Shown here one piece after another: positions 56,378-64,000 of a stretch of DNA of 64,000 nucleotides. Below the pieces are notes generated by a model. That model made no database searches. It saw only the letters and a program-made list of their open reading frames with translations, and was not told where the DNA came from. The translations under genes and the position numbers were made by a program. Numbering within the stretch: the first letter of the stretch is position 1; each line of letters begins with the position of its first letter. Source of the DNA: Paenibacillus sp. Soil750 (GTDB lineage: Bacteria; Bacillota; Bacilli; Paenibacillales; NBRC-103111); NCBI RefSeq assembly GCF_001428045.1, contig NZ_LMSD01000003.1:62001-126000 (forward strand), in the 5' to 3' direction.

Positions 56378-56471
56378 AAATATAGGGATTCATATGTTTC
56401 ACATAATTATTCGGGCTATATTTCTCCATAAAACGCTCCCGTCCCCAAAGGACGGCGTAGCCGTTTATTTT
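56378..56471 (+). repeat. Interspersed two-hairpin element, copy 3
   Basis: Stem 1 pairs AAATATAG (56378-56385) with CTATATTT (56416-56423) around a 30-base loop containing GTTTCACATAATTATTC. Stem 2 has outer AAACG/CGTTT and inner CGTCC/GGACG (56440-56454). It ends GGACGG, C, GTAGCCGTTTATTTT. It sits inside the hom-thrB gap and ends 25 bases before the thrB ATG, in the same orientation as thrB. Confidence 0.85.
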
Positions 56472-56496
56472 GAGTGAAGAGAGGCGCAATTTCGAA

Positions 56497-57474
56497 ATGA
56501 GCTACAAGACAGAACAAAAGGTAAGGGTGAAAGTTCCGGCAAGCACAGCGAATCTAGGTCCCGGCTTTGACTCCTTGGGGATGGCCTTGAACTTATATGC
56601 TTGGATTGATATGGCGATCTCTGATCAGACAAGAATTCAATTGATCGGCGATCAGATGAGTGGAATTCCTACGGATAAATCGAATTTAATTTATAAAGTA
56701 GCTCAAATGGTGTTTGATAAAGCTGATGTTTCGCATCCAGAACTTGAGATTTCTATGTATAGTGAAATTCCACTTACGCGTGGTTTAGGAAGCAGTGCTT
56801 CGGCAATCGTAGGGGCGCTTGCAGGTGCGAACGCGCTTATTGGGAATCGATTCTCAACCTATGAGCTGTTTCAAATCGCTTCGCGGCTAGAGAAGCACCC
56901 TGATAATGTGGGTGCAAGTCTATATGGCGGCATTGTCGTTGCGTTCTGGGACGAAGTGAGAGCAGAGTCCATTCGGATTGAGCCCCATCACAATTTGGAG
57001 GTGTTGGTGGCGATACCAGCCTTCCAGCTATCGACCGAAAAGGCGAGAGGCGTTATGCCGCAGCATGTAACAATGAAGGATGCGGTGTTCAATCTTAGTC
57101 ACTCCTCGTTACTTGTTGCTGCCTTGAGCACGGGGAACCTTGAGATGATTCGTCTTGCAATGAAGGACAGATTGCATCAGCCTTATCGCGCGGCACTTAT
57201 CCCTGGCATGAAGACACTATTGAATGAATGTGAAGACCATGGTGCGCTTGGTGTTGCTTTGAGCGGGGCGGGACCAACCATGTTAGCACTGGTCGATGCA
57301 CGCAGTAAGAAGAAGACGGAGCTAGAGATGTTTCTTCAAGATACGTTGGCGAAGGAAGGCATTGAAGCCAAGCTTCTATGGCTGAAACCGAGCCGAGAAG
57401 GTGTCACGACGACTGTCCTTCAAAGCGGAGATGAGAGTCTTCTATCCTTGGTGGAAAATGAGGTGCTGGCATGA
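56497..57474 (+). CDS. thrB: Homoserine kinase
   Basis: GHMP kinase of 325 residues that phosphorylates homoserine toward threonine. VKVPASTANLGPGFDSLGMAL near 10-30, the ATP-binding PLTRGLGSSASAIVGALAGA near 90-109 and ALSGAGPTMLAL near 255 are family signatures. ATG at 56497 is preceded by GAGAGG at 12 bases; an in-frame TTG at 56470 overlaps element copy 3 and is unlikely. threonine synthase (thrC) is not next to it. Its stop overlaps the pheA start (ATGA). Confidence 0.94.
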   Translation: MSYKTEQKVRVKVPASTANLGPGFDSLGMALNLYAWIDMAISDQTRIQLIGDQMSGIPTDKSNLIYKVAQMVFDKADVSHPELEISMYSEIPLTRGLGSSASAIVGALAGANALIGNRFSTYELFQIASRLEKHPDNVGASLYGGIVVAFWDEVRAESIRIEPHHNLEVLVAIPAFQLSTEKARGVMPQHVTMKDAVFNLSHSSLLVAALSTGNLEMIRLAMKDRLHQPYRAALIPGMKTLLNECEDHGALGVALSGAGPTMLALVDARSKKKTELEMFLQDTLAKEGIEAKLLWLKPSREGVTTTVLQSGDESLLSLVENEVLA

Positions 57475-58337
57475 AGAAAGTTGCGATTCTTGGACCCAGT
57501 ACATTCTCGGAAGAAGCTACACGTCACTTTCTAGGTGAGAAGTTTACGTATGTCTCGTACAAGCTGATCTCTGAGGTTTTCAATGCAACGGCATCGGGTG
57601 AAACCGATTTAAGTGTGATCCCCATTGAGAATACGCTAGAAGGCTCTGTACATCTCCACGTGGATTGGCTCGTTCATGAAGTTGATCTTCCGATTCGAGC
57701 AGAATGGGTATTTCCGATTGATATGAATCTGATTGGTTACCCGAATCCCGATGTAGAAGTTGACGGATTGAATCCCTATCGTCATATTCGCAAGGTACTC
57801 TCTCATCAAGTTGTACCTGCACAATGCAATCAATTTATGAAGCAATATTTACGTGAGGCCGAGTTTGAACAAGTAAGCTCTACGGCTGAAGGAGTACGCA
57901 TCGTGTCTACTCTTCAGGACCCGACAGTTGCTGCGATTGGAACGGCCATTGCTTCGACGAACTATGGTGTGCCGATGCTGCAACGTGAGATTCAAGATCA
58001 CAAGGATAATATGACTCGCTTCTTGCTTGTAGGTAAAGAAGCGTCGGAGTTGATGCCGTCGGAGGATATGAAGACGACGATTCTGGTTACTCTTCCAGAG
58101 GATTATCCAGGTGCACTGCACCAAGTTCTATCGGCTTTTGCTTGGCGGAGAATTAATCTTTCCAAGATTGAATCGAAACCGACGAAGAAGAAGCTTGGCA
58201 ATTATTATTTCTATATCGATATTGCGGGTACGATGGACTCTGTTCTTCTGCCTTCAGCTATACAAGAGATCGAAGCTATTGGGTGTCAGGTTCGAATTTT
58301 GGGCTGTTATCCAAGCTATCCGTATATAGGATCCTAA
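57471..58337 (+). CDS. pheA: Prephenate dehydratase
   Basis: Converts prephenate to phenylpyruvate for phenylalanine. The 288-residue protein has the dehydratase domain (1-185) with GPSTFSEEATRHF near the N-terminus and NMTRFLLVGKEA near 178-189 (the TRF motif), followed by a regulatory ACT domain (about 200-280) with the ESRP-like ESKPTKKKLGNYYFYIDI segment. It is coupled to thrB by ATGA. A strong terminator ends the pheB-hom-thrB-pheA unit. Confidence 0.95.
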   Translation: MKKVAILGPSTFSEEATRHFLGEKFTYVSYKLISEVFNATASGETDLSVIPIENTLEGSVHLHVDWLVHEVDLPIRAEWVFPIDMNLIGYPNPDVEVDGLNPYRHIRKVLSHQVVPAQCNQFMKQYLREAEFEQVSSTAEGVRIVSTLQDPTVAAIGTAIASTNYGVPMLQREIQDHKDNMTRFLLVGKEASELMPSEDMKTTILVTLPEDYPGALHQVLSAFAWRRINLSKIESKPTKKKLGNYYFYIDIAGTMDSVLLPSAIQEIEAIGCQVRILGCYPSYPYIGS

Positions 58338-58339
58338 GG

Positions 58340-58376
58340 AAAATCCCTTGCGTTTATGACGCGAGGGATTTTTTTT
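58340..58376 (+). terminator. Terminator after pheA
   Basis: AAAATCCCT-T-GCGT pairs with ACGC-G-AGGGATTTT, followed by a T-run. Confidence 0.9.
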
Positions 58377-58535
58377 GTGCGACAGGGGCAAAAGCCTAGG
58401 AACGTGCATAAACTGTAATATCATTATTGTGAATAAGCGATGCTGACGCGGCCAAGTTTATGGCGATTGGAAGAGAAACGCGAAGGAGATGCTTACAAGC
58501 CAGTTTTCTGTAGAAAACTTTAAGGAGGTAGGGTT

Positions 58536-59807
58536 TTGAAAATCCATATTGTCAAAAAAGGCGATACCCTGTACGAGCTCGCAAAAAAATACAACACCAC
58601 CCTAGACCAGATTATTGCACTTAATCCGCAAATAGCTGATCCAAATCAGATTGAGATTGGGATGAAAGTGAAAATTCCATCTACAGTTAAACCTGTTGAA
58701 CCACCTGCATCTGATTATGTTTATAAGCATGTTGTACAGCAAGGTGACAGTTTATGGAAGCTAGGAAAGGCGTGGGATGTACCACTGCAAGCAATGATTA
58801 AAGCGAATGCACACCTTAAGAATCCAAATGTACTTATGACGGGGGATGTGGTTTTTGTCCCCAAAATGCAGCATGGACATACGCATAGTAATCAGCATGG
58901 CATGCACCACACGCACCACAATCCATCAAAGCTTAGCACAGAGCCGTTTGCTCCCGTGCCAATGACTGAGCCAATGCCGCCAACAGATGCTTATCAACAG
59001 CCAATTATCGCAAGCCCACAACAACCTGTCGTTGAAGCACCTCCGTTATCTACGGGGGAAACGGTTCCAGCCATGCCACAAGTAATGCCGCCAGCGCCAG
59101 TTATTCCAGCTCCCGTCATGGAAGATCATGGACTCCATCAACCCTATGGGCAAGCGGTACATCCGTTCCAGCAATTTCATATTACAGCCACAGAAGTCTT
59201 TGCTTACCCCGAGCAGCACCATGAGGCAATGACGCTTCCAGCGTATCCATCGTATCCTCCGTATCAGGAGGAGCCGTGTGAGCAGCTTCCGACGATGGCA
59301 GCTCCAGTCACTGCAGTCGATGAGGGATGCGGGTGTGGCGGACCTTCTATGAATGAGCACCCTTGGATGAACTATCCAGCCCATTACGGGAATGTTCCGA
59401 TGGGGAACCCTTGGGATAATGCGTCACAGGAGATGACTGCGATGCCTGCCTTTTATCCGCCTCCGATGCCGTATGATCATCTTATGGCGCAACAATATGC
59501 GTTCCAACATGATCCTTATGGTATTCCTTATGCGGGTGCAGGCCAGCACGCTCCTTATGAAGAAACATCTTTGTTGCCGCAAGTTCATACCCATGAACTA
59601 AAGCAGGTTACAGATACGCAAGCGGAAATTGACATTGACATTCGTGACAAGCAAAAATCAGTTAAACCCAAAACAAGCGGAAGCCGCACAACACGAAAAG
59701 TGAAATTATCAGGAGCCTCAGCCTTGAGTTCGTTCTTACAGCAACAAGAACGGGGCATAGAGAAGCGGGAACCGAGCAAATCGAACGGTCCGTGGATTAA
59801 TTTTTAA
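58536..59807 (+). CDS. safA: SafA-like spore coat assembly protein with two N-terminal LysM domains
   Basis: A 423-residue protein starting with LysM (IHIVKKGDTLYELAKKYNTTLDQIIALNPQ at 3-33, given here as IHIVKKGDTLYELAKKY) and a second LysM at about 65-110 (HVVQQGDSLWKLGKAWDVP). The rest is a long Pro/His/Met/Tyr-rich low-complexity region with a Cys-rich GCGCGG, typical of SafA coat proteins. SafA binds spore cortex through LysM and works with SpoVID (see 27276). The TTG start follows AAGGAGG at ideal spacing. In B. subtilis safA lies near pheA, obg and ruvAB too. Confidence 0.85.
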   Translation: MKIHIVKKGDTLYELAKKYNTTLDQIIALNPQIADPNQIEIGMKVKIPSTVKPVEPPASDYVYKHVVQQGDSLWKLGKAWDVPLQAMIKANAHLKNPNVLMTGDVVFVPKMQHGHTHSNQHGMHHTHHNPSKLSTEPFAPVPMTEPMPPTDAYQQPIIASPQQPVVEAPPLSTGETVPAMPQVMPPAPVIPAPVMEDHGLHQPYGQAVHPFQQFHITATEVFAYPEQHHEAMTLPAYPSYPPYQEEPCEQLPTMAAPVTAVDEGCGCGGPSMNEHPWMNYPAHYGNVPMGNPWDNASQEMTAMPAFYPPPMPYDHLMAQQYAFQHDPYGIPYAGAGQHAPYEETSLLPQVHTHELKQVTDTQAEIDIDIRDKQKSVKPKTSGSRTTRKVKLSGASALSSFLQQQERGIEKREPSKSNGPWINF

Positions 59808-59817
59808 GATTCAAAAA

Positions 59818-59861
59818 AATAAGCCACAAATCACGATGGATATCGTGGTTTGTGGCTTATT
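59818..59861 (+). terminator. Bidirectional terminator between safA and the ECF sigma gene
   Basis: AATAAGCCACAAA-T-CACGAT pairs with ATCGTG-G-TTTGTGGCTTATT around a four-base loop. Confidence 0.92.
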
Positions 59862-59877
59862 CCTATTCTGCAGGGAA

Positions 59878-60489
59878 TCAAGCGATCATGCCTAATGTGA
59901 AGAAGGTCATTAAACCAATAACGAAATTCATTCCCCATTTTTTGCGAAGAAGCTCACGCCCCCGGTGCAAACGAGTTTTCACAGTCGTAATCGGCAGGTT
60001 CAGACGCTCGCTAATTTCTTGTAGAGAAAGCTCCTCTAGATAGTACAGCGTAATAATACCTTTATATTTGTCTGCTAATTTGTTGATGGATGCGTGCATA
60101 TGCTCTTGAATTTCTGTTTGAAGTACCGCATGTTCTGGCGATTGATCTTGACTGGCAAGCTTACTGTAATAGCTGTAATCATCATCAAAATCATTTAGCT
60201 CCGCGTCGAGGGATTGAACAGGCCTTTTTTTACGCAGCAAATCGATGGCAACGTTTTTTCCGATCCGATAAATCCAGGTTGAGAAATTCTGGCTTTCATC
60301 AAAGTGGTTTAAATTCAAATAGACGCGGATAAAGGTTTCTTGCACAATATCCTCAGAATCAGGACGGTTATGCAGCATCTTAAACGCAAGCTTTTGTATT
60401 TTGCTACGATAGAGCTCGACTAACTCCACGAAAGCGTTGCGATCGCCTCGTCTGGATAATTGAATTAATTGAAGTTCTGCCACATTCAT
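59878..60489 (-). CDS. ECF RNA polymerase sigma factor, SigW-like, with hydrophobic C-terminal tail
   Basis: A 203-residue extracytoplasmic-function sigma factor. Region 2 has DSEDIVQETFIRVYLNLNHFD and FSTWIYRIGKNVAIDLLRKKRP (about 44-91); region 4 has LPITTVKTRLHRGRELLRKKW near 164-184. It closely resembles SigW of B. subtilis. Unusually it continues with GMNFVIGLMTFFTLGMIA, a hydrophobic end long enough to touch a membrane. No anti-sigma gene follows it; the terminator lies 17 bases downstream. A conventional sigma-A promoter is upstream and I found no TGAAAC/CGTA autoregulatory promoter. Confidence 0.9.
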   Translation of the reverse strand: MNVAELQLIQLSRRGDRNAFVELVELYRSKIQKLAFKMLHNRPDSEDIVQETFIRVYLNLNHFDESQNFSTWIYRIGKNVAIDLLRKKRPVQSLDAELNDFDDDYSYYSKLASQDQSPEHAVLQTEIQEHMHASINKLADKYKGIITLYYLEELSLQEISERLNLPITTVKTRLHRGRELLRKKWGMNFVIGLMTFFTLGMIA

Positions 60490-60602
60490 GATGTTTCCCT
60501 CCTTAGAGTTGTCGTTTAGAAAAAGGTTTAGACCAGTCTCATTTGCTTATAACATTTATATCGTCATTCCTGTATGCCTATGAGAGTTTTTATCTATCTT
60601 TG

Positions 60603-60630
60603 ACTATATCATTTCTGTGGCTACAGTCAA
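60603..60630 (-). promoter_or_regulatory. Sigma-A promoter of the ECF sigma gene
   Basis: On the minus strand: TTGACT, 16 bases, TATAGT, about 115 bases before the start codon. Confidence 0.6.
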
Positions 60631-60695
60631 ATTCAAATGAGTGCGAGAGCACGATTATAACCAATTGTTACCGAAATCTTGTAAGTTTCGTGACA

Positions 60696-60860
60696 TTAGC
60701 TACGAGGACTTGGATTGGAATGGGAGACAGAGGTTGTGTTCGTATTCGAGTTGCCTGTTCCAATTTTATGGATTTCGTTCCATAAAGCTACACTTCCCCA
60801 CAATATAACGACGCCGATAATGAGGAGAGTTGTGCGTTTAATTGGCTTTCTTCCGTTCAT
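60696..60860 (-). CDS. Small single-pass membrane protein
   Basis: A 54-residue protein: a basic N-terminus (MNGRKPIKR), one membrane helix at about 10-28 (TTLLIIGVVILWGSVALW) and a Ser/Thr/Asn-rich tail. GGTGAATTTACC precedes the ATG at 60860; an in-frame ATG at 60893 has a poorer site. The positive-inside charge pattern makes the minus strand the more credible reading over an antisense frame (60715-60912). It could be linked to the ECF sigma gene on the same strand, but a promoter for that gene lies between them. No family is recognised. Confidence 0.6.
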   Translation of the reverse strand: MNGRKPIKRTTLLIIGVVILWGSVALWNEIHKIGTGNSNTNTTSVSHSNPSPRS

Positions 60861-60969
60861 GGTAAATTCACCATCCGTCTTGATTGGTTTCATTCTCTTC
60901 TATGGTAAATGATGTATAGTGCTTCTTGCAAATGGAAACAATACGAAAAAACAAGAAGAAGGGGATAAC

Positions 60970-61632
60970 GTGATTGTACATCGGTTCTTGAAGCAATTGA
61001 AAAAGAGATTACGCTGGAAGCGAAGTTGGTTGACCTTAGGGATATTCGTTCTGGTTGCTATGGTTACCTGGTCCGTATTTGGTGATGATGCCCCCTACAG
61101 CACGAAAGTTGCCAGTCGCGCGACCATTGCTGGTTTAACTCCAGAAGAAGATGTACGTCTTCAGGAAGCAACGAAATTGTTGCAAGCCATTTCCGATCGC
61201 AGAGAAAGCTATTTGCTCAAGTCCTATGTTTGTGGAGAAGAACGCAGTCAATTGGGTTCGCATACGTCACAAGAACTACTCTCACTGCAGAAACAACACC
61301 CTAGTTGGCAGTTAAGCATTCAAGAGACAGGCGCGGTTGTTTTTACGGAAAACATTGAAGATTTATCTCCAGACTGCAAAGAAAAAGCAGTATTCGGAAT
61401 AGACGGCAGCAGCAATTTGTCGTTATTCAATGGGACTCCAGCAAACAATCACATTATTCGAACCTTTTTCCAACTCAATATTCAGCAGTTAGAAAGCAGT
61501 TTACCAAGAGATACAGTGGCACAACTCCACGAAGGAATTCGAGTAACGGATATAGAGGAGTATAATAGCGTATTATCAACGTTCAGCGATTATGCCATAG
61601 AAGTTACGGAAGGTGCAATGTCACGTCCTTAG
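60970..61632 (+). CDS. bofC: BofC-like forespore regulator of SpoIVB
   Basis: A 220-residue protein with a membrane or signal segment near 22-38 (LTLGIFVLVAMVTWSVF). BofC restrains SpoIVB, which signals to SpoIVFA/FB; those genes are at 44967-46710. The C-terminal half has the family pattern ending FGIDGSSNLSLFNGTP and IIRTFFQLNIQQLES, which aligns by eye with B. subtilis BofC. The middle YVCGEE is also family-like. GTG at 60970 follows AAGGGG; the open frame upstream overlaps the preceding promoter region. It lies just before ruvCAB, as bofC lies near ruvAB in B. subtilis. Confidence 0.85.
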   Translation: MIVHRFLKQLKKRLRWKRSWLTLGIFVLVAMVTWSVFGDDAPYSTKVASRATIAGLTPEEDVRLQEATKLLQAISDRRESYLLKSYVCGEERSQLGSHTSQELLSLQKQHPSWQLSIQETGAVVFTENIEDLSPDCKEKAVFGIDGSSNLSLFNGTPANNHIIRTFFQLNIQQLESSLPRDTVAQLHEGIRVTDIEEYNSVLSTFSDYAIEVTEGAMSRP

Positions 61633-61658
61633 TTCACACAATACCATAGAAAAAGCCT

Positions 61659-61700
61659 AAGAGATAGTTTCGGGAATTCCCGAGTCTATCTCTTTTTTTT
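61659..61700 (+). terminator. Terminator after bofC
   Basis: AGAGATAG pairs with CTATCTCT with an inner CGGG/CCCG helix, then a run of T. Confidence 0.9.
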
Positions 61701-61706
61701 GTTATC

Positions 61707-61715
61707 TGCTATAAT
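61707..61715 (+). promoter_or_regulatory. Extended -10 promoter of ruvCAB
   Basis: TGCTATAAT is a perfect extended -10, 49 bases before the ruvC start, directly after the bofC terminator. Confidence 0.65.
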
Positions 61716-61764
61716 GGAAATGACTACATATGTTCGCTTTTTTAATAGATGGGAGAGAAATTTT

Positions 61765-62265
61765 TTGCGTATTCTAGGGATTGATCCAGGGATCGCGATC
61801 GTAGGCTTTGGCTTTATTGATAAAATCGGCAGTAAATTAGTTCCGGTACAATATGGTTCGATTCAAACGGAAGCACACACGGATCCAGGTATCCGGTTGA
61901 AGGATGTCTATGACGCTACAGTACAATTGATAGAGAAATATAAACCAGATGTGATGTCCATTGAGAAACTATTTTTTAATCGAAATGTAACAACGGCATT
62001 CACCGTAGGCCAGGCGCGAGGTGTAATGATTCTTGCGGGCGTGCAGGCAGGGTTGCCGATTGCTGAATATACGCCACTTCAAGTCAAACAAGCCGTTGTA
62101 GGTTATGGGAATGCAGAGAAGAAGCAAGTGCAGGAGATGGTTAAGATTTTGTTGAAGTTGTCCCAAATACCGAAGCCAGATGACGTCGCTGATGCGCTCG
62201 CTATCGCTATTTGTCATGCACATTCCTCCGCACTTCAATCTAGAATAAACGAGGTCAAACGATGA
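61765..62265 (+). CDS. ruvC: Holliday junction endonuclease RuvC
   Basis: A 166-residue resolvase that cuts Holliday junctions. The four catalytic acids are visible: Asp7 (GIDPG), Glu67 (SIEKLFFNRN), Asp140 and Asp143 (KPDDVADALAIA). TTG at 61765 gives MRILGIDPG and follows GGGAGAG; the upstream frame overlaps the promoter. B. subtilis has no RuvC and uses RecU, so the presence of ruvC here is a lineage marker. The stop overlaps the ruvA ATG (ATGA). Confidence 0.93.
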   Translation: MRILGIDPGIAIVGFGFIDKIGSKLVPVQYGSIQTEAHTDPGIRLKDVYDATVQLIEKYKPDVMSIEKLFFNRNVTTAFTVGQARGVMILAGVQAGLPIAEYTPLQVKQAVVGYGNAEKKQVQEMVKILLKLSQIPKPDDVADALAIAICHAHSSALQSRINEVKR

Positions 62266-62891
62266 TAGATTTCTTACGAGGTAAAGTAGCTCTACGTGAA
62301 AGTGACTATGCGGTTCTCGATGTGAATGGTGTGGGCTATCGTGTTTTTTGCCCGAACCCTTATGCGCTTTCGCATAAAGAGAATGAAGATGTCACGATGT
62401 TCATCCATTATCATGTAAGGGAAGATGCTCATCTCCTGTTTGGCTTTATTACGCGCGATGAACAGTCTTTATTCCGCTTATTGCTGGATGTTAGTGGAAT
62501 TGGTCCCAAAGTAGCGCTCGGCATTCTAGCAGCAGGTGGAAGACCTGAAGCAGTCATACTAGCGATAAGTCAAGAAAATTTGGCGTTTCTAACCAAGCTT
62601 CCTGGGATCGGGAAGAAAACGGCCCAACGGATTATTCTAGACTTGAAAGATAAGCTAGGTTCTGTGAGCTTCTCTAGTCCGGAGGCTGCAGTCGCATTAA
62701 GTGTTGTCGGATCGGCACAATTAACGGAAGGCGGACTGCCTTGGAGTGAAGCGAAGGAAGCCTTGATGACACTTGGCTATACGGAAGCAGAAGTTGATCG
62801 TGCATGGCTGCAAGTGAAGCCTAAAGCTGGGCCATCGGATTCTGTTGATGTGCTGGTGAAGCTTGCTTTGCAAGCTTTATTCACCATGTAA
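62262..62891 (+). CDS. ruvA: Holliday junction branch migration protein RuvA
   Basis: A 209-residue tetrameric junction-binding protein. Domain I has MIDFLRGKVALRESDYAVLDVNGVGYRV; the two helix-hairpin-helix motifs are LLDVSGIGPKVALGIL near 75-90 and LTKLPGIGKKTAQRIILDL near 106-124; domain III (about 160-209) binds RuvB. It is coupled to ruvC and followed after 32 bases by ruvB. Confidence 0.97.
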   Translation: MIDFLRGKVALRESDYAVLDVNGVGYRVFCPNPYALSHKENEDVTMFIHYHVREDAHLLFGFITRDEQSLFRLLLDVSGIGPKVALGILAAGGRPEAVILAISQENLAFLTKLPGIGKKTAQRIILDLKDKLGSVSFSSPEAAVALSVVGSAQLTEGGLPWSEAKEALMTLGYTEAEVDRAWLQVKPKAGPSDSVDVLVKLALQALFTM

Positions 62892-62923
62892 GCAACTGAA
62901 CGTGCAAAGAAAGGAGGGGCACC

Positions 62924-63931
62924 ATGGACAATGAGCGGATCATATCGGCTAATTTTATGATGGAAGACAATGTGGTCGAGTATAGTCTGCGTCCACGTTT
63001 TTTGGCTGAATATATCGGGCAGAAACAGGCGAAGGAGAACCTCAAGATCTATATCGAAGCAGCGAAAATGAGGAAAGAAGCCCTAGATCATGTACTTCTG
63101 TACGGGCCGCCTGGACTCGGTAAAACAACGCTCTCCAACATTATCGCCAATGAACTTGGCGTGAATATTCGTACAACCTCCGGGCCTGCTATTGAGCGGC
63201 CTGGAGATCTTGCTGCCATCCTGACGAATTTGCAGGAGGGGGATGTGCTTTTCATCGATGAGATCCACCGACTCCACCGGACGGTGGAAGAGGTGTTGTA
63301 CCCAGCGATGGAGGATTTTGCCCTTGACATTATCATCGGCAAGGGGCCAAGCGCACGCTCTGTGCGTCTCGACCTGCCGCCATTTACCTTGATCGGCGCC
63401 ACGACACGCGTTGGGCTGCTCTCTGCGCCTCTACGCGACCGATTTGGGGTCGTCAGTCGGTTAGAGTTCTACACGGTCGATGAGCTCAGCTACATCGTCA
63501 GTCGGACAGCCGACATCTTGCAGGTCGGCATCGTTGGTGATGCTGCGCGCGAGATCGGTATGCGTTCGCGCGGGACTCCGCGTATCGCGAACCGATTGCT
63601 GAAGCGGGTGCGCGATTTTGCACAGGTGAGGGGCGACGGCATCATCACCATGGAGCTTGCTAAGGAGTCGCTTAGACTCCTGCAAGTGGATGATCTGGGA
63701 TTGGATGAAATTGACCATAAGATGCTGCGGGCGATTATTCAGAGCTTCCAAGGGGGCCCTGTCGGGCTTGAAACGATCGCTGCAACCATCGGTGAAGAAA
63801 GCCAAACCATTGAAGACGTCTATGAGCCGTATTTGCTTCAAATTGGTTTTATGCAGCGTACGCCTAGAGGGCGGACTGTGACGCCGCAAGCTTACCACCA
63901 CCTCGGGTTACCTGTACCGGAGCAACGTTAA
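62924..63931 (+). CDS. ruvB: Holliday junction branch migration helicase RuvB
   Basis: A 335-residue AAA+ motor that drives branch migration with Ruv[21 protein letters not shown] opens the family core, Walker [10 protein letters not shown] is near 62-70, Walker [12 protein letters not shown] near 110, and [18 protein letters not shown] near 160 carries sensor 1 and the arginine finger. The C-terminal winged helix has [13 protein letters not shown] and [17 protein letters not shown]. Part of the gene is GC-rich: 63541-63600 has 39 of 60 G+C. AAAGGAGG precedes the ATG. The last 69 bases of the window show no feature. Confidence 0.97.
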   Translation: MDNERIISANFMMEDNVVEYSLRPRFLAEYIGQKQAKENLKIYIEAAKMRKEALDHVLLYGPPGLGKTTLSNIIANELGVNIRTTSGPAIERPGDLAAILTNLQEGDVLFIDEIHRLHRTVEEVLYPAMEDFALDIIIGKGPSARSVRLDLPPFTLIGATTRVGLLSAPLRDRFGVVSRLEFYTVDELSYIVSRTADILQVGIVGDAAREIGMRSRGTPRIANRLLKRVRDFAQVRGDGIITMELAKESLRLLQVDDLGLDEIDHKMLRAIIQSFQGGPVGLETIAATIGEESQTIEDVYEPYLLQIGFMQRTPRGRTVTPQAYHHLGLPVPEQR

Positions 63932-64000
63932 ATTAGTTAAAGATTAGCCATCATGAAATGACAATTGTAAGCTTTTGCCGCTGCTAGAAGGGCGGGCAAG

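Noticed and set aside
60490..60700. ECF autoregulatory promoter (TGAAAC and CGTA) for the sigma gene
   Set aside because: No such pair was found on the minus strand at the expected spacing; a sigma-A promoter explains expression.
60715..60912. Plus-strand 65-codon frame opposite the small membrane protein
   Set aside because: The minus-strand frame has a ribosome binding site and a natural charge pattern; the plus-strand one has neither.

Overview
The window is about 64 kb of an ordinary, densely coded chromosome from an endospore-forming, low-to-mid GC Firmicute, most likely Paenibacillus or a close relative. The evidence is the number of sporulation genes (cwlD-like, lonB, spoVID-like, spoIIB, spoIVFA/spoIVFB, spo0B, obg, safA, bofC), an amidase anchored by S-layer homology domains, and a gene order close to the Bacillus subtilis clpX-lon-hem and valS-folC-spoIIB-maf-radC-mre-min-spoIVF-rplU-prp-rpmA-spo0B-obg-pheB-pheA-safA-bofC-ruv segments. 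I saw no prophage, transposase, CRISPR array, tRNA or rRNA. The genus is inferred, not proven.

Layout. 1-9.5 kb: proteolysis and housekeeping (end of clpP, clpX, ispG, a divergent polysaccharide deacetylase, a cwlD-like amidase on the minus strand, lonB, lon, engB). 9.7-11.7 kb: two unknown proteins around speD, whose leader looks structured. 11.8-24 kb: a nearly complete tetrapyrrole pathway, hemA-hemX-sirC-hemC-cobA/hemD-hemB, then hemE-hemH-hemY, a minus-strand Crp/Fnr-type regulator, and hemL. Together these run from glutamyl-tRNA to coproheme, with a siroheme side branch. 24-28.4 kb: a repeat-bearing intergenic gap, a phosphodiester glycosidase-like protein, a 37-residue membrane protein coupled to an RluA-family synthase, and a SpoVID-like protein. 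28.5-37.2 kb: valS under a T-box, folC, murC, spoIIB and an SLH amidase. 37.3-46.7 kb: a DUF4321 protein, maf, an Rrf2 regulator with a palindrome over its promoter, radC, mreBCD, minCD, rodA, spoIVFA and spoIVFB. 46.7-54.4 kb: an RNase G-like protein with a short C-terminus, rplU-prp-rpmA, spo0B, obg, a TrpD-like protein, an NlpC/P60 hydrolase and a Nudix hydrolase. 54.5-63.9 kb: pheB-hom-thrB-pheA, safA, an ECF sigma factor, a small membrane protein, bofC and ruvC-ruvA-ruvB.

The most unusual signal is an interspersed element of about 90 bases present three times in gaps between genes: 6302-6390 (minus), 52604-52693 (plus) and 56378-56471 (plus). All copies can form two hairpins. One base pair of the first stem is exchanged in compensating fashion between copies, and the last ~22 bases are almost identical. 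I do not recognise it. It could be a structured RNA family, a REP-like palindrome or a small non-autonomous mobile element.

Other points worth checking are the speD leader, where a strand of the basal stem can instead pair beside the ribosome binding site; the 13-base palindrome over the Rrf2 promoter; imperfect ~50-base-spaced repeats downstream of hemL; GC-rich patches confined to parts of hemC and ruvB; the RNase G-like protein that stops before the zinc-link; and an ECF sigma factor ending in a hydrophobic tail with no anti-sigma gene next to it.
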